Part shown: in pieces, positions 4,521-5,860 of the stretch
Layout: each line of letters begins with the position of its first letter
Position numbering within the stretch: the stretch's first letter is position 1
Source of the DNA: Chloroflexota bacterium
Lineage (GTDB): Bacteria > Chloroflexota > Anaerolineae > B4-G1
Assembly: GCA_003648085.1 (NCBI GenBank)
Contig: QMOC01000193.1
Location: 1-5,860, forward strand
Length of the DNA: 5,860 nucleotides
Direction of reading: 5' to 3'
Position numbers and translations under genes: made by a program
Notes under the pieces: model-generated
Database searches by the model: none
Told to the model about the DNA's origin: nothing
The model's input: only the letters and a program-made list of their open reading frames with translations

Positions 4521-5860
4521 ATGCAAACTAAAGAACAATTACTCAAGCGTTATTTCACCAAAGTGCTCTCACTCTTTGTGCTCATCACCATCCTGGGCGG
4601 GGCACTCCCTATCCACACCCCGCCCGTCGCCGCAGCCGGGCCGACCGCCAAGCCTTTCACTCCTTCACCTTCACCGACCCCCGTTCATTTACCCTTGACT
4701 CCTTCCACTCCAAAGGACTTCCCCGGCCCCGGTATCCAACGGTGGTACTACCTCGCCGGGGATCTCGTCAACGTCGCCAACGGCAATCTCTTCTTTACCC
4801 AACGCGACCTCCTCTTCCCCGCCCGCGGCTTCGACATCGAGATCACTCGGGCTTATAACTCCCTCCTCCACGATGTGGATTCTCCCTTCGGCCTCGGCTG
4901 GACTTTCAACTACAACCTCCATCTTACCATCGGCGACGATACGGTTACGGTCCACGACGCCAATGGCGCCATCCATACCTACGTCTATTCCCCCACCCTC
5001 GACGCCTACGTGCCCCCGCCCGGCATCCATCGCCGCCTTACCGCCGACGGAGACGGATACACTCTCTGGACCAAGGACGGCACCCGTTCATCCTTTGACG
5101 AAAACGGGCGTCTTCTGGCCGTCACCGACGCCAACGGCAACCGCCTCACCTTCACCTACACCGCCGACCGGCTGACCCGGATAGCCGACGATTCCGGCCT
5201 GACGCTCGATTTCTACTACGACGGCGGGCACATCACCCGCGTGGAGGACCCGGCGGGCCGTCAGATCCGGTACGATTACGACGAAGCCGGACACCTGATC
5301 CGCGTAACCGACGCGCTGAGCCATTCCATCTCCTTTGACTACAATCCCGACCATTCCCTGGCCCGCTACGATGACCGTCTAGGGCAGTCGCTGTTTTTCT
5401 TCTACGACACCGGCGGACGGGTGACCGACATTTGGTACGCCAAGAAAGGGGAAAGGTCCCACCTCAGCCCCTTCCGCCTTTTCCACTTCCGCTATCTGAA
5501 CGGCGAAACGGCGGTTACCAACGCCCGAGGGTTCACCTACCGCGTCACCTACGGCCCTTATGGGGAGATCACCTCGCTGACCGATCCCCTCGGCAACACC
5601 GCCTATCAGACCTGGAACGCCGACCTCCGACGCACCGCGCTCACCGATTTCAACGGCCACACGACCACTTATGCATACGACGCCTACGGCAACCGCACCC
5701 GTAAGACCGACCCGTTGGGCCATTCCACCGTTTACGTCTGGGAAAACTTTGACACGCCGGAGCGGTATCAGGCCCTCCTTCGCTCCGAGACCGACCCGCT
5801 GGGAGCGACGACGACTTACGAATACGACGCCGCCGGTAACCTCATCACGACGACCAACCC
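4521..5860 (+). CDS. Secreted RHS/YD-repeat protein, N-terminal part (runs off the right edge)
   Basis: The frame is open for 446 codons with no stop before the window ends. Residues 1-39 are a signal peptide: KRYFTK, then a hydrophobic core (VLSLFVLITILGGAL), then cleavage near VAAA|GP. Residues 41-71 are a Pro/Thr/Ser-rich linker (KPFTPSPSPTPVHLPLTPST). Residues 82-156 match the DUF6531 type that opens many RHS proteins, with VNVANGNLFFTQRDLLFP, ITRAYNS and FGLGWTFNYNLHL. From about 192 onward YD repeats follow (FDENGRLLAVTDANGNRLTF, IRYDYDEAGHLIRVTDA, TTYAYDAYGNRTRKTD, TTYEYDAAGNL). Known YD repeats build a hollow beta-shell that often encloses a toxin or presents an adhesive tip. The core and tip lie outside the window, so toxin, adhesin or structural roles cannot be separated. 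It is a paralogue of gene 1 without propeller or helical module. Confidence 0.92.
   Translation, partial: MQTKEQLLKRYFTKVLSLFVLITILGGALPIHTPPVAAAGPTAKPFTPSPSPTPVHLPLTPSTPKDFPGPGIQRWYYLAGDLVNVANGNLFFTQRDLLFPARGFDIEITRAYNSLLHDVDSPFGLGWTFNYNLHLTIGDDTVTVHDANGAIHTYVYSPTLDAYVPPPGIHRRLTADGDGYTLWTKDGTRSSFDENGRLLAVTDANGNRLTFTYTADRLTRIADDSGLTLDFYYDGGHITRVEDPAGRQIRYDYDEAGHLIRVTDALSHSISFDYNPDHSLARYDDRLGQSLFFFYDTGGRVTDIWYAKKGERSHLSPFRLFHFRYLNGETAVTNARGFTYRVTYGPYGEITSLTDPLGNTAYQTWNADLRRTALTDFNGHTTTYAYDAYGNRTRKTDPLGHSTVYVWENFDTPERYQALLRSETDPLGATTTYEYDAAGNLITTTN

Noticed and set aside
1..5860. CRISPR array, tRNA, rRNA or transposase gene.
   Set aside because: No regularly spaced direct repeats with unique spacers, no tRNA-like cloverleaf or rRNA motif, and no transposase motif was seen.

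Overview
The window is GC-rich bacterial DNA carrying a run of RHS/YD-repeat material on the + strand: a decayed RHS-core scrap (about 71-227), a large secreted RHS-type gene split by an apparent frameshift (294-4234), a structured intergenic region (4235-4520), and the first 446 codons of a second secreted RHS gene that runs off the right edge (4521-5860). The architecture suggests an environmental Chloroflexota (Anaerolineae-like) genome: Sec signal peptides on large YD-repeat proteins, a C-terminal module containing a 'VYLPLVMR' motif, a PKD/Ig-like tail, and dispersed palindromes between genes. This assignment comes from family resemblance only and is not proven.

Layout. Positions 1-293 hold no intact gene. 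They contain a hydrophobic leader-like stub, a clear but broken RHS core signature (GLYVLGGRRYEPRSGR), and a 13-bp GC hairpin just before the ribosome binding site of the next gene. Gene 1 encodes, in order: signal peptide; six repeats of about 52 residues that look like a six-bladed beta-propeller; a Gly/Trp/Tyr-rich linker; an AT-richer helical module with codon use unlike the rest; a DUF6531-like domain; and a short set of YD repeats. Near position 3470 the reading frame moves by one base. The new frame continues the same kind of protein and ends in a beta-rich domain, the YLPLV motif and a PKD-like domain. The RHS core and any C-terminal toxin are absent from gene 1, while a core scrap lies directly upstream, which points to recombination within an RHS family.

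The 286-bp intergenic region holds a TATAAT box inside a perfect 10-bp inverted repeat, three hairpins, and an 85-bp element whose two ends pair over 16 positions and overlap the ribosome binding site of gene 2. Gene 2 has a signal peptide, a Pro/Thr/Ser-rich linker, a DUF6531-like domain and YD repeats. It lacks the propeller of gene 1.

Together the two genes look like paralogous, exported, shell-forming YD-repeat proteins. Whether gene 2 ends in a toxin, adhesin or structural tail cannot be seen here. The least explained parts are the propeller plus foreign helical module of gene 1, the displaced RHS core, and the structured leader of gene 2.
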